Origin: Luzula sylvatica
Taxonomy: Eukaryota > Streptophyta > Magnoliopsida > Poales > Juncaceae
Assembly (NCBI GenBank): GCA_946800325.1
Contig: OX326957.1
Coordinates: forward strand, 48,716,307-48,780,306
Direction: 5' to 3'
DNA: 64,000 nt
Shown: piece by piece, positions 24,801 to 37,254 of the stretch
Numbering within the stretch: position 1 is the first letter of the stretch
Layout of the letters: each line of letters begins with the position of its first letter
Made by a program: the position numbers and the translations under genes
Notes under the pieces: generated by a model
What the model saw: only the letters and a program-made list of their open reading frames with translations
Told to the model about the DNA's origin: nothing
The model's database searches: none

Positions 24801-25854
24801 AGGATGTATTTAAATGGACCTGGACAGGAAATGGGAAATTCTCATGTAAAAATGCATATAAAATATTATCAAATGGAGTATATATTAAAGCAAAATTCTT
24901 TTCAATATGAAAAATTAAAATAGAATTAAAAATTAAACTCTTTTTATGGCTAATATATTTAAATAAATTACTAACCATTGATAACCTTAAAAAGAAGGGA
25001 TGGTCTCTTCCAAATAGATGTGTATTATGCCTAAAATCAGAAGAAAATATAAATCATTTATCATACCAGTGTACTTTTGTAAATTCATTATGGAATAAAC
25101 TTCATGGAATTTTAGGGATCAAATTGAACAATTTAAAAAATTCATTAAATATAATAATTGACAGATATGAATCTAGTGAGTATAAAATATTAATTTCAAT
25201 CTTTTTATATAAAATTTGGCTAGAAAGATGCAATAGAACATTTACTAACAGAAATTTAACTGACTGGGAAATAATAGATCATATTATATATGAATACAAG
25301 TTAAATGTATTAGTTAACAATGGTGAAAATTTAAAAATTTTATATAATGAAATATATAACAACAGGAATAGAAGACAAACTTCATCAGAAACACAAAATT
25401 CAAATTCAAACTTACATACAAATGATGACTATTCGGTTTCAGAAACAAATTCAGATGAAAATTCTTTGGATCAATCTACAATTTTAGAAATCGCCTACAC
25501 TAATGATTTAAATAATGCAGATGCAATGGAGCAGGAGGGCATTTCAATTGAAGAAGAAATTTGGTGGTTCAATGAAGACAGAAATGATGAAGAAATGCGA
25601 GCAGAAGATCTAAATCGATCGAATCAAGCTAAAGATAATACCTTTACTATACGCAGAACGGTAGAAGAACTAGAGAGCCTAATTGGAACATTCGTGCCAG
25701 AGGATCCACCCCAAATTGTTCGAACACCTGATGAATATGAAATGCGATTGCAGTTAATTGGGGAAAGCTTAGAAGAACTAGGGTTCAATGAATTTCATTA
25801 AAGAGATGAACTCACAACAATGGTCGAGGCAGTTCGCGATTGAAGTAAGGAGCA

Positions 25855-26145
25855 ATGGCGAGTAATGGAGATTGTGTTCATCAGAAAGAAGAGAAGCACG
25901 AAGAAGAAAGCACTAAGCGGTTCTCCCACTTAAACCGTGCTTTAAATTCCAAGAATCCCGGAATCCAATTCCAGAATTTCACCCATCCAAGGAGTTCAAA
26001 CCCCGGATTCCAATTTCAGAATAACACTCAACCAAGGAGTACAAAACCTGGATTCCAATTGCGTTTAATAAAAGAAGGATTGCAAATCCTGGGAAAGGAA
26101 TTCAAGGTTCTTTTTAAAAGTTTTTGTTGTGTTATGTTTAATTAA
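25855..26145 (+). CDS. small ORF in the LINE 3' region with PGFQFQN repeats (unidentified)
   Basis: A 96-codon ORF follows ORF2 by about 50 bp. It contains three tandem copies of about 19 residues with the core NPGFQFQN plus PRS. The repetition is at the DNA level (period about 57 bp) and no known domain is recognised. It may be a passenger sequence or simply a repetitive 3' UTR. Confidence 0.25.
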   Translation: MASNGDCVHQKEEKHEEESTKRFSHLNRALNSKNPGIQFQNFTHPRSSNPGFQFQNNTQPRSTKPGFQLRLIKEGLQILGKEFKVLFKSFCCVMFN

Positions 26146-27389
26146 TTTAAGCAAGGTATAATGAAGGTATTAGGATGTAGAGCTTTTAGCTAGAGTAGGG
26201 CAATACCTTCAAATATACTTGTTAAATTCATGTAAAAACTCAAATTAATACATGAATTATCAAATAGAAGTAGGACATAAGAGCCTATTCTATTATTTTC
26301 AAAAAAAATAAAAATAAAAGCACTAGCAGGAATATACAGAAACTAAGGGTGTACTATGTTAAAAATTGTGATGAAAAAATAAAAAAAAATTGTTTGATGA
26401 GAATCGTAGGATTAGGTGTAGAAAGTGAATAAAATATTCTAAAATTATACTATTTAAATCCTATAACTATCATATTTAATTATCAATCATATTAAAATAT
26501 TATAATTATGTGACATAAATAAATCCTGTCAATAATTTACAATTAGTATATTTTAAATAATACAAATGGAAGAAAAGCACTTCGATACATAATTTTAATA
26601 AATTCTTCGGCTAGCACAAACAAATATTTGTAAAGAAAACTGAACATAAGATGCAACTATTTAGTTGTACTCTAGCATCGTTAACTATTTATTTGTTACA
26701 CTTAAAACATTAACATAATAATTATATCAATGTCTTTACGGTGTATAATTATTTTGTAAAATATTATTAGGATTGTCTTTTACTAATAATAAGATTTCCA
26801 ATGTATATCAGACTTAATTTGCATGCTTAAATAGTTTATTGATTTTTTAAATTCGTCAAACTAAACAAATAAATATTTTATTTTGCAATATTACATGAAA
26901 ATAAATAATTAAATATCTAAAATAAACATAACCACTAAACATTATAATTATGATAAATGCCAAAGTGTTGAACAAATTGATTCCTATACAAATTCACCAT
27001 AAGGAAATAAAAATTCACCACAAAAGTTGAACACAAAAATTGAGCACAAAAATTGAGCATTCAAACAATTGAACATAAAATATATAATTTATCTTAAAAG
27101 ATTGAATATAAAAATTGAGCATAAAAATTGAGCATATAAAGTAAGAGAAAATTATGCAACTTAAACTATTGTTACACAGCCAAGAAAATCGAGACAATTT
27201 TTTTGTTAACTCAAATATCGATTCGTATCCGAAATTGAATATTCAATATTGGATAACGGATACCGTATATCCAAAATCAGATAACGGATACCGTATTTGT
27301 ATATGAAATCGGATATCGGATACCATATTAGTATCCATATTCGTATTCGAAATCTTAGTCCGTATCCCAAATCGGATATCATATATCGT

Positions 27390-28145
<756 letters not shown>

Positions 28146-28602
28146 TATATAGTATACCGTATTCGTACCCGTATTCATAGTCGTATTTGAAATCGGATAT
28201 CGGATACCGTATACCGTAAATTTAGTTGTATTAAAAAATAATATTCTCTAAAAATTAGATTTATTAAAAAATAATATTCTCTAAAAAAATTTGGTATCAA
28301 AAAAATAATATGCTCTTAAAATTAGTTCTATTAAAAAAAATATTCTCTAAAAATGTAATTCATGTGACATAATTATAATATTTTGATATGATTAATAAAT
28401 AAATAAATATGATAGCTATAGAATTTCATAAGAAATAATACAATTATAGAATATTTTATTCATTTGTTATATTAAATCCTATGATTTTCATCAAGCACTC
28501 TATAAATATCCTGCACTCATAATTTTTGCATATTCGTGTTACCTTAGTTTCCTGATATTCATACATCAGTTTCATACAAAACTGCCCTAGGCAAACACCC
28601 CC

Positions 28603-28857
28603 TTGGAATAAAGAGGGTTCTGATAAGAATTTATTGTATTAGATTGTCAACAAAAGATAGGGTTCTGATAAGAAAAATAGTGACATGAACAATTGTCCAT
28701 AAAAGTAGGCATGCATTATAACATGCAGAAAACAATTCATACTCTGATTTTGATAAAGAAGAAAAAAAAACCCACTTTTGAAGCCATCAATATATTTCCG
28801 ACAAATCTCATTTATCTGAATTTTGACACCTCCTGGATTGGAAACATACTACAATGT
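28603..28857. other. short intergenic stretch after the long-TIR element
   Basis: Contains a GGGTTCTGATAAGAA repeat (28615-28670). A U-box domain, expected downstream of the kinase here, is not encoded. Confidence 0.5.
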
Positions 28858-30104
28858 TTACACACCCTCCAATAGTGGTTTGATGGTTGCCCAGACCATG
28901 CTCACAAGATCAGGGCGGAACTTTCTTCTAAAATTAGCACATCTCAAACCAAGCTTTGCCAGAATTTGTGCTTGTTCAAAAGGCCACTCTCCCGCCGAGG
29001 TATCCACTAACGACTGCAAATTATCCCCCTCCAATGCTTCTTCCACTACCTGGGCAATCCCCAAGGCCGGTCTCCCAGTAATGAGACGTAAATTGATAAT
29101 ACCGAAGGCATAAATATCAGATTGTGGCGTTAGTTTACCCGTAATACAAAACTCAGGGTCCATGTATGCAAACGTGCCTTTAGGCTGGGTTAAATAGAAA
29201 ATGGTGGTTTTGTTCTTGCATGGAACTGCTCGACGAGGAGGGAGTTGCCAAAGTCGCTTAGTTTACATACTAAGTTGGCATCTAGAAGAATGCTACTAGG
29301 CTTGAGGTCCCCATGGATCACGAGGCGTGGATTAGTCGAGTGAAGAAACATTAGAGCAGAACAAATTTCACCAATGATCCTTGTACGGCTCTGCCATTGA
29401 AGGGGCGCTGTGTTGTTTGTGCAAGCCAAACGGTCTTCGAGGCTCCCATTCGGTAAGTGCTCATAGATTAGGCACCGTGGCACCAAGCACACTCCAAAGA
29501 GAATAATGAGGTGGGGGTGTTTTATTGTACTAAGAATAGCTACCTGTAATGAATTGGAAACCACAATAAATGCCTTTGTAACTTGACATTTCAAAAGAAT
29601 TTTAAGACTGCATTGAATTGAACAAAAAATTAAAGAAAAAAGAGGCACCTGTTGTTCAAACTCTGATTGGCCTCGTTCGCTTGGGGAACGTATTATCTTT
29701 ATAGCCACTGCAGTTTCAAGAAGAAAACCTTTATAAACAGCTCCAAATCCACCTTCTCCAATCTTCAGAGAATCACTGAAATTCTGAGTTGCTGCCACCA
29801 GCTCTTGAAAGGAAAACTCAGTAATTGGCGAAACACTGCTAGCTTCCTCCCTCTCTTTCGATAGTTTTTCGACCTCTTCAACTTCAACTTCAACTTGAGG
29901 GGCACCTTCAGAAGAAGAAGCTGGTTGTACGACTTCATGCTTCTTCCGCTTGGAGAATTTTCCATCATGTTGTTGTCTTTCAAGTATTTTCATCTTTTGT
30001 CTGAGTTCTTCGATCTGCTCTTCAATAAGATATTTCTCGTGCTTCTCTGTCACAAGAATTTTCTCAATTTCCTCCTTCCACTTCGTCGCCTTTAACTTCG
30101 AAAC
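28858..30104 (-). pseudogene. U-box-family protein kinase without U-box, frameshifted
   Basis: Exon 30104-29649 (preceded by an acceptor GCTGAAG) encodes a coiled coil (WKEEIEKI, then EEQIEEL) and the start of a kinase domain (ATQNFSD, IGEGGFGAVYKG, VAIKII). A 105-bp GT-AG intron (29648-29544) has an open frame. The next exon has the catalytic loop HGDLKPSSILL and SDFGNS. At about 29190-29213, 23 extra bases within the expected RTKPKGTFAYMDPEF region shift the frame. The second part, 29163-28858, continues with MDPEF, SDIYAFGI and RPALGIAQ, ending LLEGV. Plant U-box kinases normally continue into a U-box, and the N-terminal USP domain is also absent. It is therefore a truncated and broken relative. 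Confidence 0.82.
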
Positions 30105-30731
30105 CTTCAGCAAAATTCAGAGGAAATGAGCAAAAAACCTAACAAAAATTAATGATTGAGATTAAACCACATCACTACATCAAATGATTAAAATTAATAT
30201 TTACAAATAATTATAAAAAATGAATGTCTTAAATAATGAAATACAATATTAATGTATATAATGAATCCACATCACATAATATAATGGTTAATAATCATGA
30301 TAATCATGATGATGTGGTTTCATGATGAGGTTCACAAATAAATACAACATAACGGGGTGGGTAAATTAAAAAATAAATATTCTTGTTCTTACAAAAAATG
30401 TTTTTGGATTTTGCTCTTTTCAAATATAAATTCATCTGAACTTTTGTTTCGGCTTCAGATCCATATTAATATACATTAATTTAAATAATAATTTATCTTA
30501 AATACATTTGAAGTAAATAAATACGTAAAATATAAATCTTAGCATAATTGAACTTGTAAAATATATAATAAAAATAATAATTTTAAATACAAATTTGAAA
30601 AAATTTCATCCTAACGCGAAACATTTCCTAATTAATTGTTATATTAATTATATTTTTACGAAGTAGGTCTTGCCTCTAATTTATATTCAAGAACAGTATT
30701 ATGTAAAAATGATATATAGAAAGCGTTACCA
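30105..30731. other. upstream of the kinase, noncoding
   Basis: AT-rich, with a short ATAATCATGATAATCATG repeat near 30285-30315. No upstream kinase exon was recognised, although the splice acceptor at 30105 implies that one exists or existed. Confidence 0.5.
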
Positions 30732-31124
30732 AACAAAGAAGGGAAAAATTCTCATATATCCCTACTAAACTCATAAATTACATATTTGTCCCTCTTAAAT
30801 TGTGAATAACATATTTATCCCTACTAATCACAATTAATATCAAATTTATCCCTACTTAACATTCTTGTTAAATTTAACAGAAAATTAATACAATTGACTA
30901 ATTTACCCCTCATTTCATTAACTCTTAATTCAATATCTAATTTACCCCTATTTCAGTAACCCTTAAATCCAATATCTATTATATACCTGACCCGTTAACT
31001 TATAAACCCTAAACCCCTTCTAAACCCTCATTTCACTAACCCTAACCACACGGTTATCTTCTTCTTCGAACGAGATCGGCGACGTGATGGAGCACAGCGA
31101 TGCAATCTCCTCTCACACCCGTGC

Positions 31125-31255
31125 CTATCTGGCGAGGCTACCCGGCAGGGCGATTCTACTGGCGATTCTACTGGCGAGGCTACCCGGCATGGCGATTATA
31201 CTGGCGAGGCTACCTGGCGAGTGCTGGAGATACTGGCAAAGCTACCCTGGCGATT
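31125..31255. repeat. minisatellite of CTGGCGAGGCTACC units
   Basis: Roughly four copies of a 27-30-bp GC-rich unit (CTGGCGAGGCTACCCGGCA plus a variable GGCGATT part) lie inside the MULE. The repeats create open frames that do not resemble proteins. Confidence 0.75.
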
Positions 31256-31894
31256 CTGGAGAAGGTACATGGCGATACTTCTTGTGTGGATGTGCCCTAA
31301 ATCTTCTCTAAGGTAAACTATTTGTTTGTGTCCCGATGAATAATTCTGAGATTTTGTTCGACTTAATTTTGCTACCGTGTGCCTTAATTTGTTCATGTAA
31401 GTTTAGCTCTTGTATTTCGATTGGATTTTGTCAACCGAATGAATAAACTTTTAGATCCAATTTCCTTCCAATTTCATTGCATTTCATACTATTTTCTTAA
31501 ATTTCAATACTCTCTTCTTTTCAGGAAAATTCCAGGATTAACGCAATTGGAAATTGAATTGACATTAAGAATTTAACTATTATTCAAGAATAGGCACAAC
31601 TACGTCCATAGTCGTCGATAGTAGCTCAGACAGTGAGTTCTTACACATCGATTTGAACTTAAGGTAATTAATTTGATTCTTTTACCCCCGATTTCGAATA
31701 TTTTAATTTACTCCATTAGTAATCCATTAAATTTCTAATCTCTCTCTGCCTAAGTTCGATTCATTTTGAATTGGAATTTTGATACTTGGCAGGCTCGACA
31801 AGGGTTTCTGAATATATTTGACGGGCTTGAGAAGGATTTGAGATCATACTTGGCAAACTCGAGATGTATTTTTCGACGACATTTTGAATTGGAA

Positions 31895-32175
31895 TTGATG
31901 TGTTTTGTAATATGAGTATTGATGTTTTGTAATCATATGTGTTTTGTAATCATTATATATGTTTTGTAATATGAGTATTGATATATTTCCGATACCAATT
32001 CGATTGATTTAATATGAGTTTTGTAATGAATTTTGATTGATTGATGTAATATAAATTTTGCAATTAATTTTTGATGGATTGATGTAATATGAATTTTTTA
32101 ATGAACTTGATTCATTGATGTAATACGAGTTTTGTAATTAACTTTGATTCATTGATGTAATACCAGTTTTGTACC
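31895..32175. repeat. degenerate tandem repeat with GATGTAATATGA cores
   Basis: Six to seven diverged units of about 40 bp contain TTGATGTAATATGA followed by TTTTGTAAT. AT-rich and noncoding, inside the MULE. Confidence 0.6.
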
Positions 32176-33203
32176 AATTCATAATAACTCTAGTTCCGGT
32201 ACCAATTCAATTAAACTTCACAACTAAAATTCATCAAAAACTCACAACTAAACTTCACAACTTAAAAATACTCAAATTAGATGAATACTAAAGTTCACAA
32301 CTTAAATTCACCCAAGTACTAAACTCCACAACTTAAATTCGAAACATTCTTGCAAAATTACATAGACCCCTCTAAAATTTTCAAAATTACAACATAAAGT
32401 CATTTTACATCCATACCCATAAATATTTCAAAATTACGACAAAAATATGCAAAATTCACTCATATTCTCCTCTCTTGGTTTGTCGAATTTGTCAATTGGA
32501 TTAATTTCAATTTGGTCCATGCCCAAATCAATTTGACGATTCATTGCAATCTAAATGAGAGTAATTACAGAGGCTTTATCAATACATTTCTCAGAAATTG
32601 CTTCATACTCAAAGAATCAGAAGACAGTGCTCCATTCGTGCTCCATTCGTGCTCCAATCGTGCTCCAGTCGTCATCCAAGATCCAATCGTGCTCCAGTCA
32701 TGATCTAATCCGGTCGTCACTTAAGCTCCAGTTGTGCTCCAGTCGCACGAGAAGAAAAACACAATCGAGAGTCTTCGGCAGAGCTTCTTGGGTTCTCTGG
32801 CAGAGAAAGAGTGTTTTTGTCTTTCGCAAAGAGAGAGATGAGAACATATAAGTCTTCGACAGAGAGAAGAGAAAGGTTTAATGGTTGGGGATTAAGTGTA
32901 TTAACGGGTAAGGTTTAATAGTTGTGTTAACGGGTTTGGATTTTGGAGTATTGTTTATTGAGGGTGTTTTGGTCAATAAACTTGAAATTTTATAATTTAA
33001 TTAATTTTAATAATAAAAATTCTGTTAAGTTTAATGGAAATTTAACTGTAAGGATAAATTTGATATTAAATAGATTTTAGTAGGGATAAATTTGAAATTA
33101 GTTGTATTTAGTAGGGATAAATATGATATTAACAATTTAAAAGGGACAAATATGTAATTTATGAGTTTAGTAGGGATATGTGAGAAATTTTCCCAACAAA
33201 GAA

Positions 33204-34196
33204 TAACTACAGAAAAAAGAAAGAAAAGTTACAAGCAACTATGAGTTAATGAGTAGCACCTGTCATGTAACGGGAATTTTTTTGAAAGAATTCAAAAGGC
33301 GGATAAGCCTTTCTTAACAAATTTTTTTAATTTTTTGGACTATTTAAAAAAAAAACTTCACATCTTTTGTATTATATGGATTAAAGATAACCTTAAAATA
33401 CTTCCTTATTTTACTTTTTATATTTACCAAATCATTCTTGATACTTCTTTTTATTAATTCAAATTTTTTTAAAATATAATAATTTAGAAAAAAAAAGACA
33501 AACATCAAATAATAATAGAATAAACACCTTTTATATTGACAGAAAAAATCTTTTAAACAACTCATTTTCTATGTTCATTCACTTTTTACATATATTTTTA
33601 ATATTTTCAAGATCTTTTTATTTTTTATTGACTAATATGATAATTACTTGTTTTTTTATCATTAGTTATTATGTTTAACATATAATACATGTGTTATAAC
33701 AATTTGTAAATTAGATGTAGTTTTGTGTGTTAAGATTTATCTTTGAACAAATAATCAAATAATACACAATTAACATAAGAGGGTACTAATTTATTATTAA
33801 TTATATTTTTAATTTTGATGCTGATTATACAAATTATATGTTCAAATAATATATTAAATATATTAAACTTATTATGTTAATTCAAGCATTCCTCAACAGC
33901 TCTCATGGACTGAACAAAATATGACCCTCAAATTGTTGAAGTGTCATGAAAATTTTTAAAATGTAAAAAAAATGAAGATGAATTTAGCAAAATTAAAATA
34001 TGAAAATATAAAGCTATCCAAAAGATTGTCCAAAAAAAGGTTAGGGTTTTAAGAATTCATCCCCTTGCTACATTGTATTCATCTGTTGCCTTTTTATTTC
34101 CACACGCCAAAGCAATATAAAATTTCCCCTTGCAACATTCTATTCATTCATCCCCTTACTTTCTCCTCTTCAATACACACTCACACACAAAATATA
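33204..34196. other. intergenic and P450 upstream region
   Basis: Very AT-rich, no ORF with recognisable content. The last 130 bp (34065-34196) is pyrimidine-rich and probably the 5' leader of the P450 fragment. No clear TATA box. Confidence 0.45.
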
Positions 34197-35444
34197 ATGT
34201 CTCTCTGGTGGAGGATCATCTTCACAGTTGCATTCTCGCCGATATTAGCCATTATTCTGAAGCATTTACTCCGGAGTAATGGAAAGCAAAGGTCGAACCT
34301 GCCATCCGGACCAGTGGGATGGCCTCTTTTGGGCTCAACTCTCTCCTTCAACAGACCTCACTCCTCCAATACCCTCGGCGATTTCATGCAAACCCAAATC
34401 ACTAAGTACGTCATTAACATGGGGAGTTCTATCATACATCATTTTAAAATGATATTTTGAGTATTTAGAAAGGTGTATCATAAATTTTATTTTTATGAAT
34501 ATTTTTTCTTTCATGAACAATTCAAATTTTCTATTTAGCCTATTATTTATTGATAAATATACTTGAAAATTTTACCTTAAATATTCATTAATTGATAATT
34601 ACTCAAAATAGTTTTGAAAAATGATATATTAATAAACAAAAAAGGTGTATGATAGAACTCCCCATTAAACATTTAGCAAAAACTTTTCCAAATTTTAGTT
34701 TGGATAAGACCAAATGTTTTTACAATTTTTTGGAATTACTCAAAACATTTGCAGTAATTAGTATTAAATCTTTACTAAATATTAATCGAAATTTTTTGCT
34801 TTGACGCAAAATATTGATTTACAGTAATTTTTTAACATATGAATTAGGTATGGGAGGATCTTCACCATGGTGTTTGCTGGTGAGAGAACCTTGGTCTCGA
34901 CAGATCCTGAGTTGACCCGTTTCGTGCTACAGAACGAGATGAAGCTGTTTGAAAACAATCATCCTAATCATCTTCGCACTTTGTTCGGTAACACGGGCTT
35001 GGGGTTTCTTCGAGGGGACGATTATCGTCTCAAGAAATCGGTAATAGTTTCGTTCATCCATAGTTTCGGGGCACAGACATTCTTAACCCGTGCTAAGGAG
35101 ATTGTTGCCAGACAGATGAGTGGTTGGCAGGACAAAGATTTCGTACACATGGCGGAAGAAACAAGCCGGGTATATGTCATATTATTTTCATATTATTTTC
35201 TTCCAGTTTATTGTAAATGGATGTACAAATGCATCAATACATATTTATTTATATTTGAAAGTCTAATAATTTTACGGCTGTGTTCGTGCAGTTTTCTTTC
35301 AATATAATAGTAGAGCTAGTTACTGGGGTGGGCCCGGATCATCCAGGATTTGAGGAATTGCGGAAACATGTGATAATATTTCATCGTGGATCTTCAGTGA
35401 TTCCGATAGATCTTACATGGACCTACTATCACAAAGCCAAACTG
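34197..35444 (+). pseudogene. cytochrome P450 fragment, CYP85 clan (CYP90/CYP724-like), exons 1-3
   Basis: Exons 34197-34405, 34848-35169 and 35292-35444 join in frame (228 residues), with GTACGT...TTAG and GTATAT...GCAG introns. Residues 1-24 are a membrane anchor (MSLWWRIIFTVAF...). The proline-rich hinge LPSGPVGWPLLGSTLSF, TLGDFMQ, the VSTDPELTRFVLQNE block and KLFE follow the layout of CYP90/CYP724 steroid hydroxylases. The third exon (FSFNIIVELV...YYHKAKL) ends at a GT donor. The following intron is hit by a copia LTR at 35535, and no downstream exon, K-helix or heme-binding cysteine is found in the window. As it stands it cannot be an active P450. Confidence 0.82.
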
Positions 35445-35534
35445 GTTCGTCCATATTCGGAAACAATATTATTTGTTATAGATTCAAATTATTTAATATG
35501 AAATATAAATGACTTGCTAAAACTCATCCGAACA

Positions 35535-35891
35535 TGTCTTTAAATTGTTAATAAGCCCAAGCCCAATTAAATATTTATCAAGTTTAATTAGCCCAAATAA
35601 TTTTAGGAAAATATTATTTTAAGGAAAGAAGTTTAAGAAATAATTATGGGGCAGATTTTAATTATAATTAGGAAATTAGTTTAGGAAATAATTTTTAAAG
35701 CAAGGTTTAATTCCTTGTATCTCAAGTTTATGGAGTCTATAAATATGGTTTGGATGGTTAGCAATAATATATCAAAATACCAATTAGAAAAAGAGAGAAA
35801 TACTTGTAAGAAACTATTAGAATTATAAAAGAGAGTTTTGTTTATTAGAAATCCCTATTTGAATCCATATTCGAATCCCGTATTACCAACA
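35535..35891 (+). repeat. copia 5' LTR (357 bp) within the P450 intron
   Basis: Starts TGTCTTTAAATTG and ends ATTACCAACA. It is followed after two bases by the primer-binding site TTGGCATCAGAGC, similar to the initiator-Met tRNA type. A TATA box (CTATAAATATGG) lies near 35738. The start is less certain than the end because no second LTR was found. Confidence 0.7.
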
Positions 35892-35907
35892 AATTGGCAT
35901 CAGAGCG

Positions 35908-36333
35908 ATGACGAGTTCCGGGAGTGCTTTTGGCCATATACCGCTACCGCGATTGACGAAGACGAATTACGAAGTATGGAGTATCCAGATGCGGGCGTTA
36001 CTCGGTGCGCAAGATGTTTGGGAGATAGTCGAAGCTGGCTACGTGGAACCGGTTGCCGAAACGGAGCAGACGATAAACCAGTTAAAAGCAATGAAAGAGA
36101 AACGAGTGAAGGACAAGACCGCCCTGTACCTGTTGTACCAAGCTGTAGACGAGTCGGGTTTTCAGAAGATTGCTGGCGCGAAAACTTCGAAGGAAGCATG
36201 GGACACTTTGGAGAGAGTGTTCAAGGGTGCCGACCGAGTAAAGCAAGTGAGGCTTCAGACTTTGCGAGGCGAATTGGAGTCCATGAAGATGAAGGAATGG
36301 AATATCTTCAATAATTTGAGTTTTTGCCTTTGA
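35908..36333 (+). pseudogene. copia gag N-terminal fragment (UBN2-type)
   Basis: ATG 35908 lies 17 bp after the LTR. The product (PRLTKTNYEVWSIQMRALLG, then SKEAWDTLERVFKGADR and VRLQTLRGELESMK) is the N-terminal half of a copia Gag capsid region. Coding similarity ends near 36300 and the frame stops at 36333. The remainder of the element is missing, so it was truncated, perhaps by the adjoining decayed copia. Confidence 0.85.
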
Positions 36334-37184
36334 GACAACATTCACTTCTGGGAATGGAATAATATCAATCGTCAATCTAATTTGTTTTTCAATAAAGGAG
36401 ACATGATAAAATTAATTCAAATACTTCTTAAATTCTCATATTTGTATTTGCTTTTTCATGAGCGAATTTCTTACGTCATAACTAGAAAATAATATATCTA
36501 GAATATCTTCAATACTTTATTTTTCTGCCAATATTTATTCATATCAAGCCTTTAGTATTGGCTAAATATATTACATATTTGATGTTCTTGAAACTCCCGG
36601 TGCTTTCAATAACATTATCAACTTTGTTAGATGTTTTTTAACTTTGAACATAGTCATTTTATATTGAAACTCCAGGTTTCGATAAGCTGAAATTTCAAAC
36701 TTTGTGCATTAATATAATGTATTGCAACTACAAATGCAAATATAAATACAAATAAATGCGCGAGAAAAAGTAAATGCGCGAGAAATAAATGTACATAAAA
36801 TAAACATACGAAAAATAAATATATTTGTAATTTTTGCTGCATAATTTAAAGGAGCAACTTGCAGTGCGTTAATATACAACGTCTGGTGTATAAACCAAAT
36901 TTCATAAAATTTAATATCATAACTCAATCTTAATAAACTTCTGGTCCAAATAAAAATATTCAATTTCTTGCATGAATATTATCCTTTTGATATTGATATC
37001 ATGTTTTTGGCATGATATAATTTTTCCATTTTCATTAGCATGTTTTTGGAACTAATTATCATGTTTTGACACTAGTACAATGCTTCTACCACTGATACCC
37101 CTTCATATTTAAAATAATAGTAATACACTTTCAATGAGAATAACCTTATAGCTATAAATCTTTTAAACACAAATAAGTGTATGT
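36313..37184 (-). mobile_element. decayed retroelement sequence
   Basis: Noncoding and AT-rich. A minus-strand stretch near 36340-36360 (ATTCCCAGAAGTGAATGTTG) matches the decayed copia at about 8200, suggesting the same family. Both edges are unclear. Confidence 0.4.
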
Positions 37185-37254
37185 ACGAGGATCGGGTTGG
37201 ACCGGGCCCTTTAATCCGTTGTGCGGGGCTCGGTAGTGACGCCGATACCCGACA
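37185..37254 (+). repeat. 70-bp fragment of a family-A LTR 3' end
   Basis: Contains GGATCGGGTTGGACCGGGCC and GTGCGGGGCTCGGTAGTG, ending GATACCCGACA. This closely matches the last 70 bp of the copia A LTR at 7497-7566. It directly abuts another LTR fragment. Confidence 0.75.

Larger units (their letters stand above)
21064..25801 (+). pseudogene. LINE ORF2: endonuclease, reverse transcriptase, zf-RVT
   Basis: The start (ILSWNVRGLN, then CCLQET) is the APE endonuclease N-terminus. It is interrupted at 21189 by a solo LTR and resumes at 21905 (KMEEIDKI). Endonuclease motifs MGDFNLV and a degenerate SDHIPI follow near 22207 and 22455. RT motifs are ALIPKKE, RPISLIS, LKLDIHKAFDS, GLKQGDP and the active site FADDS (about 23830). 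The C-terminus has the zf-RVT block (CVLCL, then INHLSYQC). Defects: TGA at 22198, a one-base frameshift near 23360 in an A run, TGA at 23906 and TGA at 24908. Past zf-RVT there is an unusual acidic tail of about 150 residues to the stop at 25799. Confidence 0.88.
18768..26312 (+). mobile_element. L1-type LINE, full length (about 7.5 kb), inactive
   Basis: A perfect 21-bp duplication (starting AATAAAAGCA, ending GCAGGAAT) flanks the element at 18747-18767 and 26313-26333. The 3' end is an A-rich tail just before the TSD. It encodes ORF1 with CCHC knuckles and ORF2 with APE-type endonuclease, reverse transcriptase and a C-terminal zf-RVT region. In-frame stops, one frameshift and an inserted solo LTR inactivate it. 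A 5' leader of about 420 bp contains three copies of TGAGAGGCGATTT. Confidence 0.95.
30741..33194. mobile_element. non-autonomous MULE (2,454 bp), long TIRs
   Basis: Perfect 9-bp TSD AACAAAGAA (30732-30740 and 33195-33203). Inverted termini GGGAAAAATTCTCATATATC and GGGAAAATTTCTCACATATC run on for about 180 bp. They are built of about 33-bp units, each with TTTGTCCCT or TTTATCCCTACT. No transposase is present. The interior holds minisatellites (31128-31250; 31900-32170) and short GTGCTCCAATC repeats (32630-32750), with no gene that I can name. Confidence 0.92.

Noticed and set aside
35838..36314. 158-codon plus ORF in another frame
   Set aside because: It overlaps the recognisable copia Gag frame starting at 35908 and has no motif of its own.
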